DNA from: Nothophaeocryptopus gaeumannii
Lineage: Eukaryota; Ascomycota; Dothideomycetes; Mycosphaerellales; Mycosphaerellaceae
Length of the DNA stretch: 64,000 nt
NCBI GenBank assembly: GCA_031771865.1
Contig: JASISA010000027.1
Location: 2,170,001 to 2,234,000 of the forward strand
Reading direction: 5' to 3'
Under the pieces are notes generated by a model. The model was given only the letters and a program-made list of their open reading frames with translations. It was not told the origin of the DNA and made no database searches. Position numbers and translations under genes: made by a program. Shown here in pieces: positions 1-10,677 of the stretch (positions are counted from its first letter, which is position 1; each line of letters starts with the position of its first letter).

Positions 1-285
1 GGAGCTCCTGTGCAGTGGCTCTCTCTCGGAGCCTCGGAGGTGAACTCTGAAGCACAGGCCCAGGGCATGCGCAGCACATTGGCTAATCTGCCGCTTGGTG
101 ACTTGAGTTTGGGCTGCAGGAGAGGAGATGAACAGCTGCTGCGAGTCCTCCTACTACTGGCCGTGCCTACATTTCACATTTCACATTTCACATTTCTGCT
201 GCTGTATGCGCGTGCAACCATTTCCTTGCTTCATCGCAACACTTCGCCCGGCCTCCACCCATTGATACTTCTACCCTTCCGATTG

Positions 286-305
286 ACGCGTAACGCGTAA
301 CGCGT
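286..305. promoter_or_regulatory. Three ACGCGT (MCB-like) boxes at 7-bp spacing
   Basis: ACGCGT occurs at 286-291, 293-298 and 300-305. This palindrome is the MluI cell-cycle box bound by MBF (Mbp1/Swi6-type, APSES domain) in yeasts. The array lies about 240 bp upstream of the DOCK start codon. The motif copies are seen directly; that they regulate the gene is inference. Confidence 0.4.
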
Positions 306-345
306 GAGCATCGCCAACCTTTCTCGTGTCATCCGTCGCTCGTTT

Positions 346-371
346 CATCATCATCATCATCATCATCATCA
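346..371 (+). repeat. (CAT)n microsatellite
   Basis: Nearly nine perfect CAT units lie in the presumed 5' UTR of the DOCK-family gene, about 170 bp before its start codon. The run would be translated as a polyhistidine stretch in one frame, but no gene is supported there. Confidence 0.8.
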
Positions 372-541
372 CCTCTATCGACTCCTCCATGTTTCGGCAC
401 TAACATTCATACAATCGAGCCATTGGACTTCTTACGCGTACACACGAGCACCCTCAGAACACATACACCCACTCGGCGGAAGAAGACACTACTCAAACGA
501 GCCGGCCACGATGAATCACTAAGGCGATAGGGAAGTAGAGC

Positions 542-3500
542 ATGCCGTGGAAGCCGCTGCCATCAGTCGCCTTTGCGATCTGTACATATCCCTTTGCCGC
601 TACCGAGCCCGACGACCTTCCATTACAGCTTGGCGATCACATCTATATCATCGAGCAGGGCGGTAGCGCTCATGGTTGGTACCGCGGCTACCTGGTCGCG
701 CCGCCTTCTTTGCTGGCTGGTCTGACCAGCGACCGTGGCCAGCAGCTTGAGCATCGCGTTTTCTCCGGAATCTTTCCCGTCAACTGCGTCGAGCTGCGAG
801 AGTATCTGGGTGAAGGACATGAACTGCCGCAAGAGCTTGAGCAAGAAGATGTTGGCAACGATGAGGACGATGCGGGCCAGCGGCGGCGAAAAAGCGAAGC
901 ATCGCAGGCCCGCCGAATGAGCCAGAGGCTGAGCAAGAAGCGGAGTACGCGTAGTTTGAAGAAGAGCAAGACGCGCTCCATGCTAATACCTGACGAACCT
1001 ATGCCACGACTGCCGAACGCGCCGAAGCCACTTGCCCCTGTGCCGCTGCTACGTGTCGGCGACGAGTCTGGCGTCTCCGCTGCAGAGCCGTTGGTCGACG
1101 AGATTGCGTCTTGCATGAGAGAGTGGCACGACGCGCGACTGCATGAGATGCTCCTTGCGCGAGGGTACCACCAGCTAGCCAAGGTGGAGGAGCTGATCAA
1201 GAGAGTGGACAATGCGCGAAACCAACTCATGCACGACGTTTTGACGCAGAAAGAGCTAGTGGAGCTACGAGAGGACACTGTGTGGGATCTGGTGGCCGGT
1301 AACAAGATGCTGAGCGACGAGGTCATTGTGCGGAGTCCGACGGAAAAGGGGCGCATTTTGACGGCAGACGACTCTGTCATTGAAATGTCGAGGCTACAAG
1401 CAAACATGAGCATACTCGATCGGCCTCTTAGGCCAGCGTCGGATAAACACATGCTTTACCATCTCTTGGTGGACGTGCGGAACCTGGTCATTGACACCGA
1501 GCTCCCGGGAACGCTGTACGTGACACTCTTTTCCAAGGAACATGGCGACAAGCCAAGGCCCATCAGCGAGGGTTACGCTATTGCAGTACCAGTACCAGTT
1601 ACTCCCTCTACAGCTCCCGAGGACCAGTCCAAGACTTTGTTCGTAAACCTCAACAACACAGATGTCGGCGTTGGCGCTGATTTGAGTTCACTGTATGTGG
1701 TATTCAAACTGCTGCGGGACGAACCCGTAAGGCAGACCGCCTATGGTCAAGGGATCAGCCATAGCCACAAACCGTCGCTACTACACAATGTGACGAGCTC
1801 CTCGTTCAACTCTGCCAAGGGGCGCCGTAGCGTCTTCGGCAGTCAGAGGAAGAAAACCGACCACGGCCGCAATCCATCTGCTGTGGAAGAGAGGCCAAGC
1901 ACATCAACTTCGCAAAGTTCTGGTCGTCAAGGTAGCTCCGGAGCAGCGTCAGTTAATGAGCCGCCTGGATCTCGTGAAGTCAAGATGTGTAGGCGTACTG
2001 TCGGCGTGGGGGCTGTGGAGATAACAAAGCTCGCGCAGAGCAAATCTGCTTTCGAGACCAGCGTGACCATATGGGCACCTGCTACGTCTGCGGCCGATGA
2101 CAGAAGTGATGAAGGCAACGATTGGGCGGAAGTCACTCGTGAGTTGACACGCAGCCCAACAGGCGGCTATGGACGAGTTGGTTTGGTCAAGCGTTTGGAC
2201 GTGTTCGTGAAAGCTTTTGCGTCTTCGAATCTTGAATTGCTGGTTCGCAATACGCCAACTGAACTGCACAGCATCCTCATGACGCCAAAACTACAATTTT
2301 CTGGCGTGCCCACCGAGAAACGAAGCGACATATACCTCACCCTGGCTGAGCCCCGATTGCCACGGAACCCTACGTTGGCACACTCCAAGTACGGCGCTGT
2401 TCCGCTGAATCAGCGCTCTCAGACTAGCTTGTCCAACCTGCAGTTGACGCTTGAGGTCCGCAGGGCTAACGGTGAGCGTATTGAGGACTGCATCTTCACC
2501 TCAGCCAACCATCAGGGCCATACAGCCTGGCGCACAACAGGCATAGAACGTGGTGAAGGTTGGAACCAGACCGTCAGACTTGCCATCCCGGCCGAGGAGG
2601 TCCCTGGAAGCCACGTCGTTATGAGCATCGCTGATTCCCCGAATTTCCCATTTGCTCTGGCTTGGGTCCCGCTATGGGAACATGAAGCCTTTGTACGAGA
2701 TGGTGACCATCAAGTACGGCTTCATGTCTATGACGAATACTCATCGAGCATCATTGGTGGAAAGGGCGCGTATCTCGCGCTTCCACCTTGGCATGACAAG
2801 AATGACATTGCACAAGCCAATGCCGCTGTCATAACACTGCGAACTTTTCTCTGCAGCACAGAATACTCTCAAGATCCCAACTTGCTTGGAGTGCTACACT
2901 GGCGAAACTATCACGGTGAACAGCTGCGAGAGCTTCTGGAAAGATTTCCGTTCGTATCTGAGATCGAGATCGTCAAGCTTTTGCGCGATGTGTTTGGTGC
3001 TCTATTCGAGATCCTCCATGAGTACGAGGATATCGAGCAGTACGAAGACCTCATCTTCTTAGATTTCGTGACTATACTCGGAATCGCTCATGATAAACGC
3101 TTCGAGCTTGGCAACATCATCGAAGAATACGCAACGACGAGGCAAGACTGGCCGCGGGCGAACAAGAGCTTAGTCAAGGCATACCAAAGACTAGTCTCAC
3201 GATCTATGGATCCTGACGCATCACGCAAGCTGCGCGCGACATTCAAAGTAGGAGACCAAGTCCTCAAACTCATAGTGGAGACGACCAAGCGACCGCCCGA
3301 GACAAGGGAGGAAGGGGAGCTCAACGGAGCACCTTCTCCGGATCAATACGCTGAGCTTCGTGAGGAACTTCATAAATTGTTCGTGGCCATCATGGCCTTA
3401 CTGCGGAATCCAATGCCCGTGCTGCTTGGTACTCAGACGCTCCTGATTCAGCGTTTCCACACATGGCTTCCAGAATTGACTGAGGTCATGACCCCGACTG

Positions 3501-6481
3501 AGATCTTGGAAGTTGCTACAGACCTGATGGACTCCTGTGCGCATGCCAGAGGCAAAATGACCCTCTATCGACTAATTCTGATTGTGAACTATAGTCACCT
3601 GGATGTGTTCAAGATGCCAGAAGCTCGTGCCAACCTTATTGCCAATACATACCGATGGCTAGAGCCTTGTTGGGGCTGGGTCTCAGAGCCAGACCAGCAG
3701 TGGCGCGACCAGGTACGCTTGTGTTGTTCGGTTGTCGCGGCGCAGATGGAGCAACTCGGTGAAGAGAGTTGCCAGTACGTCCCAAAGCTTGTGGAGTCGT
3801 ACGGTATGCTCGCAAAGGAGCCTCGCAGCCCAAAGCTCGTCTTCAGCATGCTGTTTCCAACAAGCTATCCGTTCCCGAAGAGGACTCTTTCCAAGGAGAT
3901 CGATATGGACGAATGCATGTTGGAGCTGTCAGCACTGCTCGCGTCTGCATTGACCTCGGAGCAAAGGCTTTACTTCGACTCGACTCTTGTTGACATACCA
4001 GGCGTGTTACTTCAAGCTCTTGAGGTTGGTCAGAGCATCTTGTCGTGTCAGGCGTTCCCGCGCAGTTGGCTGAGTCTCCTTGTGAGCCACCACAGATATG
4101 GCATGACCGCTCTTGAGCGCATACAAGACGTCTTGGTAGAGTCAATCCCGGACATATATGCGCCAGATGCCAACGATGCCCTTGAATTCGATACCAAGAC
4201 GTGGCGTGCGTATTTCACTACACTGTTCGCTGCCCTCAGCAGCCCAACGCTTGCCATGGAGACTTTCCCAGAGCAAAAGCGGCGAGCAGTCTGGAAGATC
4301 GCGGGCGACGTTCGCGAGCTCGGTGCTAATCTTCTCAGACGAAGTTGGGAGGCAATCGGGTGGGAGTCAGACGAGGAGACCAAACGCCTGCACGGTTTTG
4401 AGCGTATGGGTGGCTATCAGGTGCAGTTCGTGCCTGATCTCGTTGCTCCTATCGTCGAGCTCTGCCTCAGCGTGCATGCCAGCTTGCGCACTGTTGCCAT
4501 TGAAGTCCTTCGCTCTATGATTGTTGGTGCATGGCAGATCGATCAAGACCTCTCCATCATTCAGACTGCCATGATCGATTGTCTAGACAAGTTGTGCAGG
4601 AACAGAGACGTCACGGAAACTGTTCTGCAGAAGACGTTCGTGCCAGAAATGCTCGAGCAATTCAAGCGTCTGCACCGAACGGTGGAAGACAGCCTGTACA
4701 TTGCAATCGTCGACATGTTTGGCAGGATCGACAGTCTCCTGGTGATGTTGGCAAGTGTGCACTCAGGCAATCCTGCCATGAACGATGCCAGCCGCCTCGT
4801 GGACACACTGCATCTGATGGAGTTCTTGAAAGACGTTCAGTCCGAAGAAGCTTACATCCGATATGTGCATCAGCTGGCAGGCATGCAAATCGCTGCCGGT
4901 AACATCACCGAAGCTGGTCTAGCATTGCAGATGCACGCTGATCGCTATGACTGGGATCCCAACATGCATCTCTCTGAGATGGAGGATCCAAGCTTGCCGG
5001 CTCAGAACGCATTCGAGCGCAAAGAAATATTGTACTTCCAGATTTGCCAGCACTTCGAGAAAGGCAGGTCGTGGAAGCGCGCACTCGCGGCGTACAGGGA
5101 GCTTGCTCTTCAATACGAGCACAACACTTTTGACTTCGCAAAGCTGGCACGAACGCAGCGCGCCATCGCCAGCATTCATGAGCGCATTGGCAGGGGCGAT
5201 CGATCCACTCCACGATACTTCCGTGTTGTGTACAGGGGTCTAGGGTTCCCAGTCACTTTACGCGACAAACAGTTCATCTTCGAAGGTCTTCCCACTGATC
5301 GCCTGGCCATGTTCGAGGATCGTATGCAGTCACTTTATCCTTCTGCACAAATTCTTCGAGGTGGCGCCGAGCCCGACGTGGAAGGACAATTCCTGCAGAT
5401 CTTTGCTGTCAGCCCCAACAAGGACATCGAACACATGGTCTACCAACGCACGAAAGTATCGCAGGCGGTCAGAGAGTACAGCCTCATATCGCATCCACAG
5501 AAGTTTGCGACTACCGTTAGGCAGCCCGCGCAGGATACTCCAATCACCGAGCAAGTAGTCGAGAAAGTCATATACACCACAGCGGAGGAGTTCCCGACTA
5601 TACTTCGCCGCAGTGAAGTGGTCATGATAGAGACTGTTACATTACTACCGATCGAAGCCGCGATTGAACGGACTACAAGAAAGACCCGGGAAATGCTGGC
5701 TACCGAGAAGAGAATAGCCGGTGGCGAGGATCAAGGCGCTATTGCCAAGCTTACTGAAGACATGCTTGCCTCAGTCGATCCAAACTCTGATAGCAGTGTC
5801 GCACGCTACCGAGATCTACTCCCAAGGAGCGAAATGTCGGATGCTAACTCGGGCACTATCGACGCGTCTGTCTACGGTAGAGACGACCAAGAGCCCTTCG
5901 ACGCCATGCAAAACGCCCTCAAAGTCGCCTTACTGGATCATGTGCTTGCGATCCGACGCTGTCTGAGCCTGTTCAAGAAGACGCAATACTTGGCCACTCG
6001 AGGTGAACTCGTCGCGCGCTTCGAAGCCACCTTTCAGCAGGAACTCGACAGTCTGTTCCCGCAACGGTCAACAGAAGGCGAGATGGACGACATTACGCCT
6101 CGCGCTTCGATTGAAGAGGAACGCATCGCTGCTGCCAGCAAGGATCAGCAAGCCATGACTGGTGCTGCGCAAGAAGATGATGCAGAGCCGCATCGACGTC
6201 GCAGACGATCTTCACTACCTTTCTTGCGACGAACTCTATCCAGACAAGGCCGCGCGCCTGAAACAAATGGCGACGCTGACGGTAGGAACTCTCGCGCTGG
6301 CAGCAGGACACGCACAAGAGAGCGGAGTTCCAGCCGACTGAGCTTCTTCCGTAAAGACTCTGATAACGATGGGAGGCGGGAAAGCAATGGCAACCCGATC
6401 GGCTCGCTGAAGAAGAGGCTGAGTTTCTTCAACATGAGTGATAATAAGCTAGCGGAGAATGGGGCGCCTCCAATTCCTTGA
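542..6481 (+). CDS. DOCK-family guanine nucleotide exchange factor (Dck1/DOCK180-like)
   Basis: Single-exon gene of 1979 aa. The N-terminus (about residues 8-85) reads as an SH3 domain, with a YPF, GDHIYI, GWYRG and GIFPVN series. A DHR-1/C2-like region begins near residue 593 (RSDIYLTLAEP) and runs to about 770. The DHR-2 catalytic region covers about 1440-1800, including the TPR-like helices around ERKEILYFQICQ and RYFRVVYRGLGFP. The C-terminus is basic and serine-rich, typical of a disordered tail. DOCK proteins exchange nucleotide on Rac/Cdc42-type GTPases; yeast Dck1 works with Lmo1 on Rho5. The length fits the family. The ATG at 542 is the first in frame and leads directly into the SH3 fold. 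Family assignment is firm; the GTPase partner is inferred. Confidence 0.9.
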   Translation: MPWKPLPSVAFAICTYPFAATEPDDLPLQLGDHIYIIEQGGSAHGWYRGYLVAPPSLLAGLTSDRGQQLEHRVFSGIFPVNCVELREYLGEGHELPQELEQEDVGNDEDDAGQRRRKSEASQARRMSQRLSKKRSTRSLKKSKTRSMLIPDEPMPRLPNAPKPLAPVPLLRVGDESGVSAAEPLVDEIASCMREWHDARLHEMLLARGYHQLAKVEELIKRVDNARNQLMHDVLTQKELVELREDTVWDLVAGNKMLSDEVIVRSPTEKGRILTADDSVIEMSRLQANMSILDRPLRPASDKHMLYHLLVDVRNLVIDTELPGTLYVTLFSKEHGDKPRPISEGYAIAVPVPVTPSTAPEDQSKTLFVNLNNTDVGVGADLSSLYVVFKLLRDEPVRQTAYGQGISHSHKPSLLHNVTSSSFNSAKGRRSVFGSQRKKTDHGRNPSAVEERPSTSTSQSSGRQGSSGAASVNEPPGSREVKMCRRTVGVGAVEITKLAQSKSAFETSVTIWAPATSAADDRSDEGNDWAEVTRELTRSPTGGYGRVGLVKRLDVFVKAFASSNLELLVRNTPTELHSILMTPKLQFSGVPTEKRSDIYLTLAEPRLPRNPTLAHSKYGAVPLNQRSQTSLSNLQLTLEVRRANGERIEDCIFTSANHQGHTAWRTTGIERGEGWNQTVRLAIPAEEVPGSHVVMSIADSPNFPFALAWVPLWEHEAFVRDGDHQVRLHVYDEYSSSIIGGKGAYLALPPWHDKNDIAQANAAVITLRTFLCSTEYSQDPNLLGVLHWRNYHGEQLRELLERFPFVSEIEIVKLLRDVFGALFEILHEYEDIEQYEDLIFLDFVTILGIAHDKRFELGNIIEEYATTRQDWPRANKSLVKAYQRLVSRSMDPDASRKLRATFKVGDQVLKLIVETTKRPPETREEGELNGAPSPDQYAELREELHKLFVAIMALLRNPMPVLLGTQTLLIQRFHTWLPELTEVMTPTEILEVATDLMDSCAHARGKMTLYRLILIVNYSHLDVFKMPEARANLIANTYRWLEPCWGWVSEPDQQWRDQVRLCCSVVAAQMEQLGEESCQYVPKLVESYGMLAKEPRSPKLVFSMLFPTSYPFPKRTLSKEIDMDECMLELSALLASALTSEQRLYFDSTLVDIPGVLLQALEVGQSILSCQAFPRSWLSLLVSHHRYGMTALERIQDVLVESIPDIYAPDANDALEFDTKTWRAYFTTLFAALSSPTLAMETFPEQKRRAVWKIAGDVRELGANLLRRSWEAIGWESDEETKRLHGFERMGGYQVQFVPDLVAPIVELCLSVHASLRTVAIEVLRSMIVGAWQIDQDLSIIQTAMIDCLDKLCRNRDVTETVLQKTFVPEMLEQFKRLHRTVEDSLYIAIVDMFGRIDSLLVMLASVHSGNPAMNDASRLVDTLHLMEFLKDVQSEEAYIRYVHQLAGMQIAAGNITEAGLALQMHADRYDWDPNMHLSEMEDPSLPAQNAFERKEILYFQICQHFEKGRSWKRALAAYRELALQYEHNTFDFAKLARTQRAIASIHERIGRGDRSTPRYFRVVYRGLGFPVTLRDKQFIFEGLPTDRLAMFEDRMQSLYPSAQILRGGAEPDVEGQFLQIFAVSPNKDIEHMVYQRTKVSQAVREYSLISHPQKFATTVRQPAQDTPITEQVVEKVIYTTAEEFPTILRRSEVVMIETVTLLPIEAAIERTTRKTREMLATEKRIAGGEDQGAIAKLTEDMLASVDPNSDSSVARYRDLLPRSEMSDANSGTIDASVYGRDDQEPFDAMQNALKVALLDHVLAIRRCLSLFKKTQYLATRGELVARFEATFQQELDSLFPQRSTEGEMDDITPRASIEEERIAAASKDQQAMTGAAQEDDAEPHRRRRRSSLPFLRRTLSRQGRAPETNGDADGRNSRAGSRTRTRERSSSRLSFFRKDSDNDGRRESNGNPIGSLKKRLSFFNMSDNKLAENGAPPIP

Positions 6482-6734
6482 GGTGGCGATTGAAGAAGAT
6501 GAATCTGATTTGACTGGATGTCTTTGAGATGATATGGTGAATGAAAATTACTTGATACCCTTGTAGCGTGTAGCATGTACTTTTCCTCATCTTCTTTGAC
6601 AAGTATATACTGTAACAACGATTTCTATTGTGAGGAATGGCGGTGTCCAAACCAGGAACACCATACCACGTGATATCTCAGCTGAGCTCTCCAAGAGAGC
6701 ATTGCGACAACATCATGCTGACACCCTCAGCAGG

Positions 6735-7860
6735 ATGCCAGATCTGACAACAGAGGAGGGCGTTCAACAATACCTTCGTCAGAATGACTACATTACATGT
6801 CGAACAGTCCAACGCCTTTCCGAGGGCGTAGGCAACTTTGTATACCGCGCTTGGCAAGACGATCCAAGCAAGCCATCTACATTCATCGTCAAACACGCTG
6901 AAGGGTATGCCGCGCGGGCGGTGAAGTGGAAGCTGCATCAGAGTCGAATGGTATCGGTTAAACCCATGCTTACTTGACGAGAAATGGCTAATGATGATGA
7001 CGCAGAAATACGAGTACAAAGCCCTTGAACTGCTCTATCAGCCTGAAATACGTACCCCGACAGTCCGCGTACCGGAGGTATATCATTTCGATGATGAAGC
7101 GTTTGTGCTGATTATGGAGGACGTCGGGAATGGCGAAGATGTCCTGAGCTTGAAGAGCTGGCTCCAGCCGGGCGTGTCTCTTGATCGAACAAGAGCGATC
7201 GGTGCACCACTAGGGGCGTATCTCGCAAATATTCATGATTTTACTGCCGACAATGCGCCTCTCAACGAATCTTTCAGCGGCAACGAGACGGGCAAGAATA
7301 TATCATCAGCCGTCTACTTCGGGCAACTAGTCTCCTGCGCAGAATCTTTCGGTTTCACTTCTAACGACGACCTGGAGATATTTCAAGAAGCTGCCTCTCA
7401 GGGCCAACAAGACATCGTCTCCGGCAACGAAGTTTTCACCCTCGGTGACTTCTGGACAGGCAACATTCTTGTCCTGACAGGCTATGACAGCGAGCCTCTT
7501 CGTCTCTGCGCAATTGACTTCGAGCTCGCAAAGCCCGGAACGGCGGACTTCGATATTGGACAATGCGCAGCTGAAATGTATTGTTTGGCTGCTTTTCGAG
7601 ATCCACAGGCCGGAGATGGGGGTTTGAATGGTTTTCTTGAGAGATATAGGGAGAGGAGAAGAGGGGCGTTTGATGTGTATAAGGTGGCTGTGAGGGTTGG
7701 GGCTCATTTGATCGTTATGATGCCGCTGGCCTGGGGTTCTGAGGTTGGGAAGGAGAGGATTGAGGAGGAGGTGAGAGTTGGAGCGGAGTTGGTGAGGATG
7801 GGTGTTAGGAGGGATGGAGACGGTCTGAAGAGGTCTTGTCTCTCGGCTTTGATGTCTTGA
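6735..7860 (+). CDS. APH-fold kinase-like protein (phosphotransferase enzyme family)
   Basis: Two exons, 6735-6950 and 7006-7860, with a 55-bp GT...CAG intron in phase 0; product 356 aa. The first in-frame ATG is 6735 (MPDLTTEEG). The N-lobe has a Gly-rich turn and the lysine motif FIVKHAEGYA. The hinge-like segment reads FVLIMEDVGN. The catalytic loop reads FTLGDFWTGNIL, followed by the DFG-equivalent AIDFELAKPG. The APH family signature normally has His before GD (HGD); here that position is Leu, so the Brenner His is missing while Asp and Asn are kept. The family includes aminoglycoside, choline and methylthioribose kinases. The substrate cannot be named. It lies 253 bp downstream of the DOCK gene on the same strand. 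Confidence 0.7.
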
Positions 7861-9070
7861 AAACTGTCGTTCCTGCACATGCCCAGCCGACTTCGACCTG
7901 ATATTCTAGAGAGCAACTTGACAGACCCCGTGAAATGAGAACTCTCTCGTGTTCTTCATTGAAAGCACACGTATAATCAAGCAGTAATGAAAGCAAAAGA
8001 AGAGAGACATCTCTCCGAGCCTACTAATTCAAAGCAAAAAGACAAGATCACTGATCGATTGGACTGAACAGCTGTTAGACACTGCTCCTATCTTCATGAA
8101 CAAGATGTATACACACCGAGCGGCGAATTGAACGCCGGACCTGCTCCATGCTAAGAAGCCGTCATACCACTAGACCACTGTTGACTGTTAGACTTCGATC
8201 TGATAATTTCCGTGTGGTGTGGTAGAGAGAACTAACCACGCCCTGTACGAGTTCTGATTGGTCCAAGTTTTGTGTATTCCGTATATGAAGACTCTATCAG
8301 CGGTCCGATGGACTTACCTGGGACGGCAATGGGTTCAGTGGGAGAGAACATGCCGCTTTGTGCTATGGTGCATCTGTGCGCAGTGCATATGGACTTTAAA
8401 GTGCGATTCTTGGCAACTGGGTCCGCGGTATCGGCTTAGGGAGCGGCCTGGTGGCTGAGACGAGCTAGAGGCCGTCTGCTAGATAATTATGAAGACAAAT
8501 GCAATCTGATAAACGAAAGAGCCAGAGACAATCAGTTTGACGGACGGGAAGGGCATTGGAGTATTCATGATGGACGTTTGGTGGACAAATGGAACGACGT
8601 TGGAAGGAGGTGGCGGGATCGGCCGAAGGTCAAATGCGCTCTGACTTCTGACTTCAGACCTCATCTCTTCAGGAGCAGAGAGGTTTTCGAAGAAGAAGCA
8701 GAAGAAGAGACATGATCAGTATCATCACGACTTCATAAAAAATTGAATGCATTTCATCTGGAAGAGGCCATGTTCAATTACCGGATCTAGCCTACCACGA
8801 ATCTGCGCGAAACCGTGTGTAACGTTCCACGCTGTCAGTGCTCGTCCTCCGCCGGCATTCAAGACGCAGCAAACTTTTCTTCCTCGAGCTACTTCTCTTC
8901 CTCAAAACACTGGCGATACCGACTCTTGAGGATGAGAAACGATACGAAAGACTGAAAGGATCAATCACTCGTCATACAAAAAAGTCTTCCAATAACTATC
9001 GACAAGGAATCATCAAAGCTCGGTATAATCCTTCAGTCACTACAAGAAATCTTCATCTATCCTTTGTTGC
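7861..9070. other. Intergenic region with one tRNA-like sequence
   Basis: This 1.2-kb stretch lies between the kinase-like gene and the 3' end of the HMG-box gene (convergent). Apart from the tRNA-like sequence at 8113-8184 I see no supportable coding region or repeat. Short open frames here have no recognisable composition. Confidence 0.5.
8113..8184 (-). tRNA. Degenerate tRNA-like sequence, anticodon AGC (Ala) if folded
   Basis: On the minus strand the T arm is canonical (stem CGGCG/CGCCG around loop TTCAATT). The anticodon stem GCTTC/GGAGC encloses loop TTAGCAT, giving anticodon AGC. The D arm reads GTC-TAGTGGTAT-GAC. The acceptor stem fails: the 5' strand TCAACAG pairs poorly with the 3' strand CTCGGTG (two good pairs and one wobble). 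The D arm resembles Gly/Gln-type tRNAs more than Ala. I read this as a tRNA pseudogene or tRNA-derived relic rather than a working gene. Confidence 0.35.
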
Positions 9071-10677
9071 TTAATTCAATTCCTGCGTTGGCGACCAAGT
9101 CGGCGCCAAAGTCGCGTTGACATCGACAGGGCTAGTCGACGTCTGATCATAGTACCCTGGGACGGGCATGCCGCTTAGCTCGCCCGCAGCAGCCATGTCG
9201 CCGAGGGCCTCGTCGAAATGGCTTCCTGCAAGCTGATTTGCTTGACTGTCTGAGCTAGCCGCAGCAGCAGCTTCGAATGCAGCCTGGAGACCCGGGTCGA
9301 TTGCTTCTTGAGCCTGGGCAAGATATTGCGCGTGCTCATACTGTTGTGTGCCGGGCTGAGATGTTGCTGCTGCGGGTACAGGGTGGTACGCCTGTTGGTA
9401 TTGCGAATACTGCGAGTACACTGGCTGACCGTATTGATTGTAGTGCTGCATCGGTGTGCTGGTGCGGGAATTGCTGAAGATGTCCTCTTGACCGCCGGGG
9501 ATGCCAAACCCACCAAGAGATTGCTGACCATTGAGCGAACCAGGAGTCGGAACTCGAGGGGCGGCATGAATTTCTTGCAAGTAACCGTATTGAGCTTCCT
9601 GCTGGCTGGGATGTATGTATGTTCCTGTCTGAGGATTGTACGGCTGACCAAATTGGTCGTAGGCAATGTTGGATGGCAACGGTCTTCCAGGATTCGCGTA
9701 CTGGAACTGAGACTGCTCGTAACCACTGAGCTGCTGGTGGTAGTAGGGATTTGAGTCGAAGCCAACGTTGCTTGGGAGGTACCCAGTATCGCGTTCGTAT
9801 CGACGCTGACGGACGTTTCTGCCACTTCGATAGTCGCCATCTGGATCACGGTCGTCGAGATCACTGGGCTCATCCTCGTTGTCTGTAAACTCGCCCTTGC
9901 GACGTTTGTTGGTCGACTTGCTTGGAGAGAACTTGTATTGCGGATGGGCCTCTTGGTGGTGCTGACGTTCGAGCTTGGCCCACTCGTCGAACTGGTCCCG
10001 GACCTTCGGTGGCTCGAGGGGCCAGCTCATTCCTGAGACAGACGAGACGACTTGGTGGTTGTTCTGAGTACACCATTGCTTGGTTCGCTCAGCATACGCA
10101 GACCGATAGAGCATGAAAGAGTTCATCGGTCGCGTGATGTATCCGTTGCGCTTCTCAACCTCCTTGATCCTCTCCTCCTTCGGCCGGTTCACCCATGCTT
10201 CGATGTCGCGGACCGGTACAGTCATATCTTTGGTCAGGACCGAAAGCGGTTCAGTAATCTTGGGAGTCTTGCTGTCGAGCTTGCTTTTCTTCTCCTTTTT
10301 GCGTGGAGCGGGAGATTTGGAGACTCTGGACTTGCTGGTGCTGAACGGAGAGTCTGTCCTTCTGGTAGAGCGACCGCTTCTGGTACGCACGCCCTCGCTT
10401 GTGCCAGTATTGGAGCGTGGGGTTGGCGGGTTGTGAACGTAAGACTGCTCATCATAAGAGAGAGGGTTGTAGCCATCCTGCTTGGAATCAGTAAGTGCAC
10501 GAGTATGTGGGTAGCAGCGCAGAGAGGAAGACTGACATAGATGCCCAGACCCTTGGGATCGTCCCGGTAGGCGGGAAATTGCTCAGTGGAAGGCTGGACA
10601 TGCTGTGCGTTATGCTTTGCGATTTCGCTCAGACCGAAGTCGTCTTGTTCGGGCGACGGATGAACAAGGGACGTCAT
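9071..10677 (-). CDS. HMG-box (MATA_HMG/SOX-type) transcription factor
   Basis: Two exons on the minus strand, 10677-10537 and 10477-9071, with a 59-bp phase-0 intron (GTCAGT...AAGCAG); product 515 aa. A basic, Ser/Lys-rich segment (about 77-125) precedes an HMG box at about 160-232. The box starts YITRPMNSFMLYR, keeps the RPMNxFMLYR helix-1 signature and ends near HPQYKFSPSK. After the box come an acidic DNEDEPSDLDD patch and a long Gln/Tyr/Pro-rich C-terminal half typical of a disordered activation region. The RPMNSFMLYR core places it with sequence-specific fungal HMG proteins (MAT1-2-1/Ste11 type), many of which act in mating or development. It is not next to any mating-type landmark, so I do not call it a MAT gene. 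Target genes are unknown. Confidence 0.85.

Larger units (their letters stand above)
1..541. other. Upstream region of the DOCK gene, no gene seen
   Basis: I find no convincing coding region here. The stretch holds a short tandem block of ACATTTCAC-like units (about 171-196), three ACGCGT boxes (286-305, listed separately) and a CAT trinucleotide run (about 346-371). It is probably promoter and 5' UTR of the gene starting at 542. Confidence 0.6.

Noticed and set aside
1927..2388. Several minus-strand open frames inside the DOCK gene
   Set aside because: They are shadows of a strongly coding plus-strand frame with GC-rich third positions.
9071..10677. HMG-box gene considered as the mating-type gene MAT1-2-1
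   Set aside because: The protein is longer than MAT1-2-1, has a Gln/Tyr-rich tail, and none of the usual MAT neighbours (SLA2, APN2, COX13, APC5) is present.
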